From positions 493,231,352-493,295,351 of the forward strand of contig CM077115.1 in NCBI GenBank assembly GCA_039619475.1: a DNA stretch of 64,000 nucleotides, in the 5' to 3' direction. Position numbers and translations under genes: made by a program. This document shows positions 24,101-39,100 of this stretch, one piece after another. A model generated the notes under the pieces. The model saw nothing but the letters and a program-made list of their open reading frames with translations. It was not told the origin of the DNA and did no database searches. The DNA is from Icerya purchasi. Taxonomy: Eukaryota; Arthropoda; Insecta; Hemiptera; Monophlebidae. The stretch's first letter is position 1. Each line of letters opens with the position of its first letter.

Positions 24101-27100
24101 ATCTAAGCTACAAAACTGCATTCCAAAAATAAAATAAAAAAAAAAAAACAAGCAAAAAACTGTTACGGATCGAAATTAAATGAAATCATCAAAAATTAAT
24201 GTATCACTCGAAATTGCCGAAAGATAACTTCCGATTCAGTTTTTTATTTCATGCTATGTCTTCTCCCCCACAACTAATGTGCCAATCAGTTTATTTGCTG
24301 CCCAGTCACTGCGTGCGTCCCTCAAAGTCGAAATCAATCTGGATCCCACAACCCCCCGCCAGCAACTAGTTCTCATTTACTCACAATATCACTCTCTCAA
24401 CATGCTCTACTTATTAAACATATTTATCTATTTATTTATATTTTATATGACCTATGTAATGTACACATTACAACAGGTAACAGGTAAAATAGATACAACC
24501 TTCGCAGAACTCTGCTCATTTCAAGTGATTAATACATACCTGTATATCTATAACTTTAAGCTTGTGAATATTTTTCCTTTGAAATGTGACGTGTACACTT
24601 CAAGTGAGCACAAGGCTGTTTGTATATGCGTGCATGTGTCAGAATACACGTGTTTGTAGCAGCATTAAGGCACATCCACTGGGGAATTTTACACAATTTT
24701 ATAATTATTTTATAAGAATATTTTATTTATATTATTATTCTACTTAATAGACAAAACAGAATTTTGTTTTCAAATTTTTGTAAGGACAATACTTGACCGA
24801 GATTAAGCCTAACTGACGGTACTTGACCAGTTACCATCCAATCAACTACCGGTTAACAATAAAAAATCTTTTTACAATATAAAAATATATATCAAACAAA
24901 AAAAAAAAAAAAAAAAAAATGGTTGTTACTATAATTGTAGAAAAGCTCAAGCAGCCAAGCGTACCGAAATTTATGACGTTTTCTATTTCGGCTAACATCC
25001 GTAAGACTCTAATGATTTACGAAATCCTAGAAAGAACATCAATCAGTAGGCTAAAGTATAACTTCGGAATATACTATCTTGGTAGTGCTCGTTTTTATAG
25101 CTCTAGGTCAACTCTCAACTGAATGTTTTCCCGCGAGGAATCAATTATCCAAGCGATGTTTTAAAAAAATCTCATCTTTTGCAAGTACCACCTTATTCCC
25201 GTGAAGAAATTTCATCTTATTAAAATTAATAATTTTATTATTATGAAATTTTCAATATTATTTAAATGTTACGTAATAATTTTCTCGCTTATTTTTACTA
25301 TACAGGAAGATGCAGAATGTATTAGTTATGGTTTGAATCTTCCTGCTGTTCGTTTACGTCGCGAATTTTTACAACCATTGTATTCCAGTTACGTCACTAA
25401 CAAATATAAAGTATCGTTGCTTATGTTTATCGCCAAATGTATAATAAATCAAAAAATCATCGCAAACGCATTAATCGACGTGGAAGATATAAATAAATTA
25501 ATCAAATTGTCTCAGTCAAAGGAAGCGCCCAATACATTAATGTCTGAAATTACCGGAAATAGGAATAATCTCTTTTCTTTTATTATTCAGCATTTATTGG
25601 ATACATTTGTAAGTACTTATTTTTATCTGTTGTTTTTTCTGATTTTGTTTTTCATTTAGCTATATAAAATAGTAAAAAATTATTTCTAAGGTTAATTAAT
25701 TTTTTTGTCAATAGTGCATTTTCCATTAAATATCATGTTTACTTTTTTTTTTCAATTATTGCCTAGAATACCGGTGAAGCTTTAGACGATATGCATTGCG
25801 CTATATTAAAAATTATCGATAATGTTTGGAAAAATGAACATTTTCATTTGAGAAAATTTTTTCTAATAGCTCCGTCATTTTGGAATTGTTTATTTCATCC
25901 GCTGACACAACCATTAAAGTTAGTATATTTATATTGATGTATTTTTAAAAAAGGTATTTTGAAGAAAACTACAGATTTAAATGCCATTACAACAGGCGGG
26001 AAGTTTTAATGTAACTGTCGTGTACTCTATATTATGATAATAAAAAGTAAACTCAAATAATAGTAACAAACTCTAAATAAAATCTTAAATATCATTTAAT
26101 TTATTGAATTTAAAAAAAAAAAATACATTCCGGTTGTATTTAAAAATTAAAAAAAAACAAATAACGCTTTATAGGATGTACATTTTTATTGGTAAATAAT
26201 TATTATAAAAATAATTAGACGATTTCTTTCCCGTTTTTTTTTTTCTTCTATAAAACATTAATCCATGCCAATACTACAATGTCACGTTCACATATTTTAA
26301 TCATCTGTTACATTTACCGTTATACTGTTATCCATACATTACTATTCTAATATTTCATCATTTTCACATTTCATTATATTGTACAATCGCAACACTTTTG
26401 TAAGTTTCTTATTGTATTACCGTGTATTTATGAGTAAATTTTCGGAGCATTTTAAGATTAAATTAGTGTCGCATTTTTCAACCTCTACAATATTTCAATT
26501 CGTTGGATAATTGTTCATCATTTAGCATATATTACGGCTATATTCGCCTTATTATATTATTATAAAACACTTGAAATCGAAAAGAATATATCGTATACTA
26601 TTATTTATTTATACCTGTACATTTTTATTTTCAATACTTTTTTTATATTTTGTGGAATTTATTTTTTGAAATGGGACAACACTTACGCATAAGATATCAC
26701 TATTTTTTGTCCGTAAACATTTTAAAAAATATTCATAAACATTTTTCCAATAATTCGTATTTTTTGTTTAAAATTATTGTAATATTTACAATTTTTATTT
26801 TCAAATATGTGATGTTCTATGGTTATATTCTGAATGGTCTACACAATCTTGCATAATTTACCGTTACTCAGAATGCGTCTTCACTTCTGCACTTTTGACA
26901 TTTTGTAATTAAAAATTTTTATTTATAAAATTAAATCTGCCCCATCAGTACTACATAAAATAAATTTCGTAATAAACATAAGAAAACTCTGATAAAAATA
27001 AAATTTTATCATATCTCTGTTACTTTAAACTACTGTCTATTATCTATTACCGTCACTTTATCGAAGAAATTTCGAATTTTAGGCGATAACGATTTCCCGA

Positions 27101-30100
27101 TATCAAATTTATTTCTTTCGATTCTCCGATAATATATTAACAAAAGAAATACTTTATAAAATCTTTCATTCATTTTAATCTAGGAAAATTCAAACAGTCA
27201 CTAAACACGTAAGAAATTCCTAAAAGGCCTAAAATACAAAATTTCAACAAGAGACATATTCATTGACCTCTGTGAGAAATTTGGAAATGTCGTTATTTTA
27301 TTTTAGAATAAAAACGGATATATAATATATATGTATTTCTGCAATTGGTTAAATAAATAAATGACTGTGAAACGATTTCGGGACTCTGGTTCGGTAGTTG
27401 CTGAAATTTTTATTTAATAATACTCAAATAATTATTTGCTTAAATTTATTTATTTTTTTTTTTTGTGTGTTTGTTTAGTGAAACATTTTTAGGATATGGT
27501 TTTATAATGGATATAGTCAGTTCGGAAATATTAAAAAACGATTCCACAATAGATGAAAGTTTGGTTAATATTTTAAAATCGTTTTTCGATTCTGAACGAT
27601 TCTTACATTGGACGAAGTATTGCGTGCGCATGATAAACAGTTCCAATAATTTAAGTACAATGTTTAAATCGATCTCGGTTGAAAAAAGAACGATTTCAAA
27701 GTCGTGGCAAAATTTTTTGATAATTGTGGCGGCACGCATAAAAGATATTGTGCGAAATCCGGCGGAAGTTGCTTCGTACTTGCTTAAAGAATTAGTCCAA
27801 CATATCAGATTGTTAAAGTTTGATCACGAAACAGTTTACATTACCGAAATGTACTTCCTGTTTTTAAATACATGGAAGGGGTAAGTGGTTGCGAAATCTC
27901 GCAATACTGTAGACTAAATTGATTTGTATTTTACATTCATTTCGAAGGGGAAACAAATGGAAAAGATTTAAAAATAATATTTATAAAGAACTGTTAATTT
28001 TAGTGCTGACAGTGGTAGAAAATTACTGTAGTTACATTTGAATGAAAATGCTTATAAATAAAAAAAGTAAAATTTGTAATGAAAATATTGATGTAATTTT
28101 TGTAACGAAAAAAAAAAAAAAAAAAGAAAAAATCTATATAATTAAAGTAGTAATCGAGTTCATTTTTGTGAGCCTATCGCACACAAACTACTAGATAGAT
28201 CGTGAGATAAAATTTTACAGCTAGATTGTTTGGAGGTTTGGAATTTACTCCAATTGGAGTTGTCGCAATATTATTCCTCATTAGGATCAAGGTAATAAAG
28301 GTTTTTGTTCATAGCTAGATTATCAACTATGCGCGTTCTGTTGTCATTGAGAAGATGAGTAAATAAAATAAGACCAAAAACTTTTATCAGAATTGGCGGA
28401 AAGATTATGAATCTTGTCGCTAAAATATTGCAAAATGCGCACACTTACATTTCTTAGGCCGTTTGCAAAACTCTTACACTGAAAATGTTTCATTCTGATC
28501 TGAAAAAATTTCAATAATTCAAATTCTCATTAAACATATATCATTTGTTAAAATAATTATATTCTCTATTGGTGATGGATAAGTTCGTTATTTCTTCGCA
28601 TACAAATCCGGAACTGAATCGCAGGTTCGAGAAATGCATCCTGGATATATCGTACTCATACGGATCTCTAGCGTTTATGTATACAGTACATTCAACACTG
28701 TCACTAGTTTACACTGATTGTTGACGCAGTATTAGATTAAATTACGTGCATTAAAAGGAGAGAAGAAAATTGCAAAATAGCTAAAGCAGAAAAGTCTAAT
28801 CGTACAGAAACTTGTGCCTACAGAAAAAACCATAAAGTTCCTTTCTAATTCTGATATTATCATTTTTCACTTTTCTAGCTGATCTGGCATATTTCTGCTC
28901 AGATATTCATTCTGTATGGAACGCAAAAAAGGGCAAAAGGTCTCTATTCCTTCAAGGTCTATATTTTAGGTTCCATAGCGGAACCGTGTGAACCTGGATC
29001 TGTATAACATTAATCAATTCAGTTTTTATTTTCTGGGTAGGAGTTGCGGATGCGTGCCCAGAACTGTACTCTGAGTTACATCATCAACTCCACTATGGGA
29101 TACAGATTCGCGAATACGTATCCTTCCGGAGCTAGTCATCACTATTCTCTTCTTGTATACGCTGGAAAACTATGGAATCTATATGCGTAGTTTATATTTT
29201 GGATAAATTATAATTGCCCAGAATGTAAATAAGAATTAAGTAATTCATTTAATTAATTGTAATGCACTTATTTTTGTCTTCGAGAAATTTTTATCACTTT
29301 TGAAAATAAAGGGATACCTTCAACAGTTGTAAAATTCTCTTCAGCGTCAAAAATTAGAAATTCCAAAAGCACACTTACCTTTAAATTTTTATTTGGTGTT
29401 CTTAAGTATCTGTGTTTTTAATTTATTTATTTTTTTTTGAATTATAGGAAATGTAGTACTAATTGGACAACAGATTTACATTTGCTTTGTGACATATTCG
29501 AAAAACTAATCGAATTTAACAGCTATTATCCGCAAGCATCAACCTGGTATAGAACTTTGATATTGATTTTTTACAAAATATTCACCTATGGAAAAGATCA
29601 TTTAGTGAAAGGTATACATATATATATATATATATTTAATATACTTAAGGAAATGGGAACATACATACATATATTCATACATATATATATATATATATGT
29701 AATGCACATAATTTTGCCGATATAGAATGTTTCAGATATTAAAAAATAAAATTTTGATATGATGTTAAAGATAATATTTAGTTTTTAAAGTTGTAGAGTA
29801 GAATATTTATTTTGTTGTTAGTTTTTTTTTATGAAACATTAAACTATTGACTACATAAAGAAACATATATTTCAGTATATTTCGAATTCAAAATTCGTGT
29901 TTCTACTTTTTCTAAATTAGAAATATTTATCAATATTTTAATTTATATATTTTAATTTCTTTAATCAAAAATACGATACAAAATATAATTTATTATTTCT
30001 AGCGTGGCTCATGAAACTTATCAATCTAAACTCATTACATCTTCTTGGATTTGGTACTTTAGGTAACATAATGAATTTTGTCAGTAACCAGTCTTCAGGT

Positions 30101-33100
30101 ATAATCTCGCTTTGGTATATCCGGTTATACAGATCAACTAAAATTTTTAGGCCGTAATTGTTAAGTAGTCTTAGTAGTTCAACGGGTAATTCGTCTGGAC
30201 CTGGAGCTTTGTTTAGCTTAGATGGGTTAAGAGCTTTCTCCACGTCGCTTGGTAAGATGTTAAGATAATCTATTATTTCAATTGAACTTGGATTCATGTT
30301 CGTATTATTGAAGAGTTGACATAAATAAAATTCTCACATTTTTCGTATATTTTCATTTATTATTGATTTTCCCCTTTCACCTTTTAGGGTAATAGGTTTT
30401 TTTGTCTATATACTCCAGACACTTCTTTTATTTTCTTACGTAGATTAAACGCATCATGCTTTTCTTGCCAATTCTCAATTTCTTGACAGTTTGTTACGAG
30501 TTGTCTGCTTTTGCTTTTCGAATTTTCTTGCGAATTTCCTTATTAACGCTTCTGTATTGTTCTTTGCAATTCTTTACTGTTCTTCTTTTCTCAATTAAGT
30601 CTATTATTTCTTCGGTAATCCATTCCTTCCTTACCTTTTTTTCAGTTTTAAGTTGTGCTTTAGCTTCTTTCAGAATTATGTCTTGCAATCTGTCCATTAC
30701 ATGACAATAGTAAATAAATAAAATAAAATTAAATATATAAATTCTCGGGAACGTGGTGTGAGTAAGAATGTGCGCGTGATTTAAATCCTGCTTTTCGGCT
30801 GGGGGGCAAATACATCACGCGATCACTAGAGAAATGCCCACCCGTAAAGAAAATGAACGGTGATTGGCCGAGATGAGGACAAAGGAAGAAAGGCTCGTAG
30901 ATACACAAGCGGAAAAACGGCAAAAAAGGGTGGCCAGTCAATCTCGATCATCCATAGGAAGAACAGTCAAATTTTTGTAGCAGACAACTAAGATAAAAGA
31001 CAACCTCTGCAGCGCGCAACAGTTAATTCGCCCGTCAGATCGGTTTCAATATAATCCGTCCCGTCACGAAAGTAAATCGTGTAAAGATTAGTAAAATTTT
31101 ATTTAACATTCACCCGAAATTTACGTCTCGTTTAATCCGAAAAGGACTCATCGCCAGCCCACTCATCCGGGACCGTTCATTACCGTATTCCTGCGTCACC
31201 GCCGACAAACAGCGTATCGATTCTTATTTATATTTATATTCGTTGTATATACGTATTTGTTAGTAATTGTCTTTTTCAGCAGTCGACCAATCGAGAAAAA
31301 TTGGTGTGAGTAACTTTCATAATATGCAGTTTTTAAAATCTAGTCGGGTCGGTTGTATAAATAATAATCATAAATAAAAAGTAATCATTTTTCTAACATA
31401 AATCCACGAGCTCGTTAGAAACTCGTGGTTGGCATCCCCGGATAAATCGAATTTGTTAAGCTTGCAACGGCAAGGACTGTTACAGTCTTTAAAAAAAGTA
31501 GTGATATTAACGCTTTCGCTTTCTCTAATCTCTGAGAGATCCACGCTTGGATAAGTTTTCGCCGCAATGATAGAGTTTCTAAATCGTTTGGTGATGAGAA
31601 TATAATCGATTTGGTTTCGCACTATATTTTCTGATGAATCACCAAACGCCTTCCAAGTGTATAGCCTTCTTTTTGGTAGTATAAATAAGGTGTTTGTAAC
31701 AATAAAATCATGTTCTTGACAAAATTCTATTAATCTTTCCCCCTTTTCATTGCGTTTCCCCAGTCCATAATTATCGGTTACCGGACTGTTGGTTTTTCTA
31801 ACTTTAGCGTTGAAATCTCCTAAGACAGTATTGACTTCATCTTTTCTTGTAAGCTTTAGAGCTACTGACAAATCGGCGTAGAATCTTTCAATATTTTTAT
31901 CTTCACCATCTACTGTGGGTGCATAGATCTGGATCAAATTTACAGATACTGGATGGCTGTTAAGTTGCATCATAATAATCCTTTCGGAAATTGTAGCTAC
32001 ATATTTTACCGCGTTTTCCAGTTCCTTCTTTATTATGAGCATTGTACCGCTGTGATGTCTAGAATGAGATTTTAGCAATCCTGAATAACACATTATATAA
32101 TTGTCGTAATCAATTGCATCATTTGCAGGCCATCTCACTTCACTGATACCAATAATATCTATTTCCAGTCTTGCTGCTTACATAGTGAGGTTTTTTAATT
32201 TCCCTGCTTCCCCTAACAAAGTTCTCGCGTTACAAGTCCCTATTTTAATTCTCTTTATGTTGATAGTGCGGGGGTTTCGGTTGCTGAACTTTTCTAATCA
32301 AAACTCGCCGAAATAAAAAATTACCACCCTGCACGACGTGGACGTACGAAACTCACGGGGTACTAGCACTATATGACGGTCGAGTGATTACTTACAAGAG
32401 AAGGTGACTCTAGTTACAACAACCTGTGCCCCGCAGGGCTCCTCTCTTTTACGTAATTTATGTTTTTGGATGAAATTTGTTTTTCGTATTATTTCACTCT
32501 GTTGCAAAGAAGAATGTTATAATTCGGAATTTGTGTTATCAGTCGAACTGTGCTGTTATTACGCAATACAGTCGAAAGAGTACCAACAACGTAAACATCT
32601 TTTTAATCTAATAATATATTAAATTTTTATATTAATTTATTTGTATTGTTTATATAAAATTTATTATCAATTCATTAATATTTTTATAAAAATTTGAACT
32701 TAATCCAACTGTATTAAATTTTTCAATATTATTTCGCACAAGTTTTTATATAAGTTGTTACTTTTTAAATTATAGTTGTAGTTGAACGTCAAGAAGTAAT
32801 GTATAGATGGTTTGAATTTATGGCCGGAAAAATAAACGAAGCAATTGAAGCATTGTCAAAGGGAGTGGTGGATAATATTACAATACCGCTGTATATCAGT
32901 TTCTTAACGAACGCCATCATAACATTAAAAAACCACATGATAAATATAATATTGTATACGATGAAATCTGTGAATTTATTAAGCAGTTTAATACATTTTA
33001 TATTTATCGTAACTAAAGTACGTAACAACAGTTTGTTTGTTATATTTATATTGGTTATTTATCTGGTTTTTTTTTTCTTTTCTTTTCTTTTCTGGGTGGT

Positions 33101-36100
33101 ATACGTTAACAAAGAACTTTGCTCAAAAACAGTACGAACAGGAGAGAATCATTTGATCCAGGATTAATAAAATGAACTAAAAGGAGAAATTATAAACGAA
33201 GAACAAAATGACAAGATAAGAGGAATATAATAAACTGTAAGGAGATCAAGGATTAGTATGTGAGAATGATTGTACATTCAATGAAGACATGTTTAAAATT
33301 ACAGAAAACTTCATTTTCCGAATTTAGAAGATAATACGGATAAGATGTTGGGGAAAACGAAAGCAAAAAGAAAGTAACAGAGTATGGTCGGAACGTAAAT
33401 AAATAATAGAAATAATAGCAAGACGCGAAGTAAAGGAAAATCATAGGATAGCGGGTGGGAAGGAAGATTAGGTTAGACAGACAGATATATTAGGAAAAGA
33501 AGAAACATAGATGTCAAACCAAAATCTAGAATGAAATTATTTGCAATAAGGAAGAAGATTTGAACCTACAATTTCAGAAAAAAGGCACGCTAAGAAGCAG
33601 CAGTTATAGCCAAAAAGTCCTCCATTTTGTTGTCCAATTTACCTACATGACTAGGAACCCACAACAAATCAACACAAGTTGAATTCAGAGAAAGGGGAAA
33701 ATGGATGTGAAAACGTATGCGAACGATAGTCATAGATATAAATTCGATTATTTGAAAATATAAAAAAATGAAGTTCGTAATTTCAGGTTATATTTATGCG
33801 TATTACATGAATTATTGCACCATGTTGAAAATCTAATTTTAAAGAATCGTTTTATTATTTCAATTCGTTTTTAAGAATTTCGGTAAAATCAGAACAATTT
33901 GGTTTTCTGAATAAAAATGCAAATAACTTTTTTGGGAAAAACGGTATTTATGTAAATGTTTTAACATGTAGCTAAATTTAACATTCGTTTCTATTTATTT
34001 TTTTTGTTACATTTTCATAAATAATATGCGATTACGTTGAAAAGAAGGTTGAGAAGTGATGGAAAATATCCCAACTGCTAAATAAACGGATAATTTGTTT
34101 CTGTTTGACAGTCTAAGCTTCTGTTAAACTTTCGTAAATGCTACGATACACCTTATTTGCTCGCCACAAATAATTTCTTGAGTATATATACTTTTGCAAG
34201 ATTTTGGTATGAAATAATTCAGAAATATCTAATAAAAGTTCCGATAATTGGTTTATTTCGAAAGGATACAATTCTTATTTACATATTTAAATAACTCAAA
34301 TATTTAATTCACTACCTCTACTAAACATCCGGTATGTAAATACACTATTTCGTTATTTATTTATATTCTTACAAACACTGCAGTTCGGAAACATTCATTC
34401 AAAACATTGCTTTCCCTGTAATGAAGTACTTTTCGTCCTTTTAAAAAGTTGATTACTCTTTCTCGTACTCCATATATAACTTTTTGTGATGTTGCAAGCT
34501 CCTCGTATGTAATAAGTTACTCGGATATCATCAGTTTTTTCTTTCAAAATATATGCGCAGTTCGATATAAAAAAGCGAGGAAAATTATATCTACCAACAT
34601 TGTTGTAGTTTTCCAGTTGAAACCGAGTTTAATAATCAATCTTCTTCTTTTTCTTCAGCATTTTCCCGCTGGAGCGGGGTCTGCTATTTTTTAGTAGTTA
34701 CGACAAGTGAATGAACCAACCGGCCTGTCGGCCCGGGCCTGACGTTGGTATAGGCAATTGTTATATGCAACGCAGGTGTACACACGCAAGAAGACTACAT
34801 TCGGAACTGATAGTAGCCGCTTATTATCACGCTACCAGTGCAGTCCCGTGTGGGTCTGCTGTGTACTGACCCTAGCGCGCATATGATGTACTTGGTGGTT
34901 TGCCATTGCCTACCACGTGATTACTAGCGATTATTTATTTTTATTTATTTAATTCTTGTAATAATTCGTCGTCGCTCGGGATCGAACCCGTGACCTCCAT
35001 ATCGGAAGTCAAGCGCTCTAGCAACTAAGCTATCGCGACGACTGAGTTTAATAATCAATAATTGAACGTAATTTTTTTGAAGGAACAACTATTCTCGAGA
35101 GAATATTAAATAAATTCGAATTGTTTAGTTATTACTTTAATTTTCGGCCAAAACAAAGTAATGTGGCCCTTTCCCCCTTTCAGCACAGTTTCTCTGTGCT
35201 ATATATGAGCTATAAAATGCTGTATTGTGAATCGTACTTAATCAGTTACCAGCGTAAATTATGTTTAAATCGCTGAAAAGAGAAAATAATTTTATGCTAA
35301 TTGATGTTTAATCTGTAGGGTGAAACGATATTTGAAACAACAGACATGGTCGTAAAATTCTTAAAGATGATCGTGAAAGAATGTAAAGTGAAAAATGAAT
35401 TTATGGACGTCGACAAAGTAACCTTAAATTTATTATGCATGATTGCTCCATCGAAGAGTATATTCTCACGATCGAAAGAAACAGCCGCTGCGGGCGATAA
35501 AAAATCCTTTTTGGTAAGTATCGATTTTGTACAACATACGCGTTTACTGGGATTTGCGCAGAGAGTACTTTATATTCATAAGTAAATTTTGAATAAATTT
35601 AACGACGGTAAATTATTATATTAAATAGATTTTAAAAAATTATAAAAGCTCAACAACAGATAGCCAAGATGTAATAAATAATTCGCTTAAGACATCTTCA
35701 AATATCTATAATACAATTAACACTCGCAGCTACATCTCTTAAATTTTGGGCATCATAAAAACTTTAGTTGAGTGTGCAATATCGAGTGTTAAAATTCTAA
35801 TAGAAATTTCAGATTAACCCCTTATTTCTTCATAATTTGTTTTTAATTTGTATTTATGACTTTATAACACAGTAAGCAGTATTAAAATACTAAACACGCA
35901 CATAGAAATAATCGTACATCACTTAAGTCATAATTTGTATCCTTTTTATAAAATTGTTTCGATGATATTTATTTCATTTTGAAAAATTTTAAATCAGCCA
36001 CTCAGATCTCCACATTCGGCTTTTCTTTCATACTTGCAGATTTTTTAAATAGAGTTATAAAAAACATATATAAAAATTTTAAATTAAGTGACAAATGTAT

Positions 36101-39100
36101 TCCGTGCGTCAACGCTTTTAGCAGAATGGTCAAAGTTTAATTTATCTTAGTTATTTGTTATTAAATTTTATAATATTGATTTATTAATTATGTTACTAAC
36201 GGGATATATGAAAATTTAGTGTTGAATTGTTATATTATTTTTTCATATTTCGCGCTTTAATTGTACACAGCCTAGGTTAATTTTTTATTCGGGGTTTTTT
36301 TTTTAAGTTTTCATTTTTGTTGCTGTAATAAAGTATCTATAAAGTCGGTAAAATGTGTCACTTCAATCGACAAGACCTTTAACAATTAACGCAACCTATG
36401 TTGAACAAAATTTTAATCGACTTTAGTTAACACTTAAAAAAGTATGAGTAGATACAGTTTAAAAATTAATGAACGTATAATAAAAATGATGACGAAAAAC
36501 ATTTGAAAATGATTATCACAGTCAACTATACAAATAGAACCTGAAATTTTAAATAACTTTCGTAAAATAAATTTTAACAAAGAAATTCCTGGAAAATACT
36601 ACAGTACTCCGTATTTCTCGATATCAAATTGAGGAGAAAAGTTTTTAATAACGCCTAAGTAATTAAAATCCCGAATTTGAAGCTATTGAAAAAATTACAT
36701 TAATTTTCAGAAAATGTCTAATTATGAATTTTATATCACCTAAAAGTCAGTCGTATTACAGCCTAAAACAAGTACTAACTATAAGCGTAGAGTTATACCG
36801 AACTTTATGGTGCACTGCCTATCACACATATACGCCCATCACAACAAGTATGCACAAATATACCTAGTAGGAAATGTTAAGAGGGAGGTAAAGTTAAAGA
36901 AAATTAAAAAATTAGAAGAATATTAAATCATTTATTTTTGTTTTAAAAGGTAAACACTTTTTCTGCAGCTATGTTTACACGTCTCTTTTCAAATAAATTA
37001 TTAAATCGGGTAATAATTTATTATGCGAAATTTTTATTTTGTAAAACAATTTTAATATTGAAGGGAAGGTAGATTATAATATTTAATTAATCCTTCGGAC
37101 TTTGCACTTATGACACTGATATAATTTTCGGAGCGTTTAATAGTTAAATCAATTGAAAACTTTTAATTTTAGTATATTAACGTCATTGACGTAACGCATT
37201 TATCACAGTTTTTTCGATTTCATATTGTTCTTAATTCAAAAATTATTCTTTTTTTGAGAGTTACTTTCCCCGTGCTGCTACAAACTACGCTTACTGCTGA
37301 ACAAATGATACCGAGAAAAAAACTGCATTACCTTGTAAATTTTCACAAAGTTTGCAGCGTTCATATATACTATTTTTTTTTTTTTTTTTTTTTTTGGAAA
37401 AAGATGTACATAAATACGTCAATTAAAAAAGTAAGATTTAGATTAAAATATCAGAAAAACTAAAACCGCTGGTAGTGTAATATATGTGAGAGGAATATAT
37501 TACATTTAATTCTTTTTAGAGACTTTAGTATGCAGTTTAAAAAGAATGACGTTATCCGAAATATTATATTCTAATTACAATTTAAAGCACTTTCTTGTCA
37601 GTTGGCCGCTAATGAACAACACAATAATAATAGTATACAAAGTTTTGTGGATAGTATAAAGGAAATATTTAAAACAATACGTATCACTGTTATTGGCTGG
37701 AGTGCGATGATGGTTAACTTGGTATCAGTTCACTACGTTTCTGATTCTCGAGATCAATAATCACTCGGCTAAATAATTAATATAGCCTACTGATGTATAA
37801 TTTCGTCGAGACGAGACGAAATTAGCCATGCAGTATTAAGAAAAAAGAAACTGATGTCTCATTAATATAAAAGAATTTCTTCGCATTAGCCAGATATTTT
37901 TTCATAAATTTATAAACTGTATATGTTCATAGATTTCAATAATGAATTTTTTATATTTAGCACACTGATTTAGTATACATAAATAAATAAATATTGTCAG
38001 AAATATAATATATTATTATATTAACTCTGTTTACACAGAAACGTCTAGGACACAATGTTCTATAATCATAGTTTACATATTTAAATTTCAGGAACTGCTA
38101 CGTTTCCATTGTAACTAATATTGATAATTTTTGTTAAATTTTGAATATTTCGTGTTTTTCTTATGTTTTAATGAAACGACGTTGATTACAAAAAAACAAA
38201 ACTGTAGCTGTTATGAGGGCTGTTGACCTTTTCCTTATTTTTCTCCCACGACTGTGTAATACTTCGGGCGCATTAGATATAAAGCAAAAAATAGAGAAAA
38301 TATCTCTAGTTCCATTCTATAGTAGCTGGAGATATATATTTTTTTTGAATTGACATATTTTCGCCATTGTAATGTGGAAATAAATAAATGGGCAAAAATT
38401 TTAAAACTTAAAGAATCAAATTTTAAAAATTCGGATTGTGGCTTGAACAAAATTATTAATCTCTTCATTAGTTACGGACGAATTTTTTACTCTTAAAGCA
38501 ATATGAGCATAAGGAAGATGTCTTTTTTGGAATTCGATTACGTATAAAATATAAACCATTTTTCTGAAAATTTCACCTGACCTTCAAACCTTTAATAAAT
38601 CATTTAATTTTAATTGGAATATCCTTCAATATAAATCTAGACAATCGATATGATATTGCTTTTCGTTTAAATTTAATTTCATTTCTATCCAATTAGGATT
38701 ACACGTTATCTTAATAATTAGTTTACCTAATCTGGCAACAACTGCCATACCATCCTGATATTTTAATTGCATATAACGCCGACCGTGTGTACATGAACTT
38801 GGAAGGCAAATTTTTCCTGGTTTTGGACCTATGACGATCAGTTTTTCGATTAGTTTTTTCAAATTCCAAATGCAATCGATTTCCCTTTCCTTCTCATTAA
38901 TTCTATTCTCTTCGTCAAACTTTCCCTCTAAAATTTACAATTTTTCCCCTGTTAGTTCCCTCCATCTTCTCTGCCAAGTCGGCTACATTATTTTGGACCG
39001 TTTAATGGAGCATGGTTTTAAAATTATCGATGTTTAGATTTATATTATTATTTATTTTTTCTTCCTTTGGTTGTTCGAATTTTTTATTTAGAAATTCCAT

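Larger units (their letters stand above)
29965..32262 (-). mobile_element. Broken RTE-like LINE, interrupted
   Basis: On the - strand from 32262 downward: an APE-type endonuclease, a linker (30697-30494) with [19 protein letters not shown], and the start of the reverse transcriptase (30297-29965) with [17 protein letters not shown]. The order matches LINEs annotated as craniofacial-development-protein-2-like. The catalytic RT part is missing. Foreign sequence of about 0.8 kb (about 30700-31545) splits the endonuclease end from the linker. Confidence 0.85.

Noticed and set aside
24279..24659. 126-residue + strand frame
   Set aside because: Low-complexity hydrophobic translation of intronic DNA, no motif, no splice context.
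34966..35041. tRNA gene on the - strand
   Set aside because: The acceptor stem and A/B boxes are good, but the anticodon stem is not paired and the unit is fused to a SINE body bounded by target duplications.
37799..37822. Palindrome with 9-bp arms AATTTCGTC/GACGAAATT
   Set aside because: Short, isolated and not linked to any element or gene edge.
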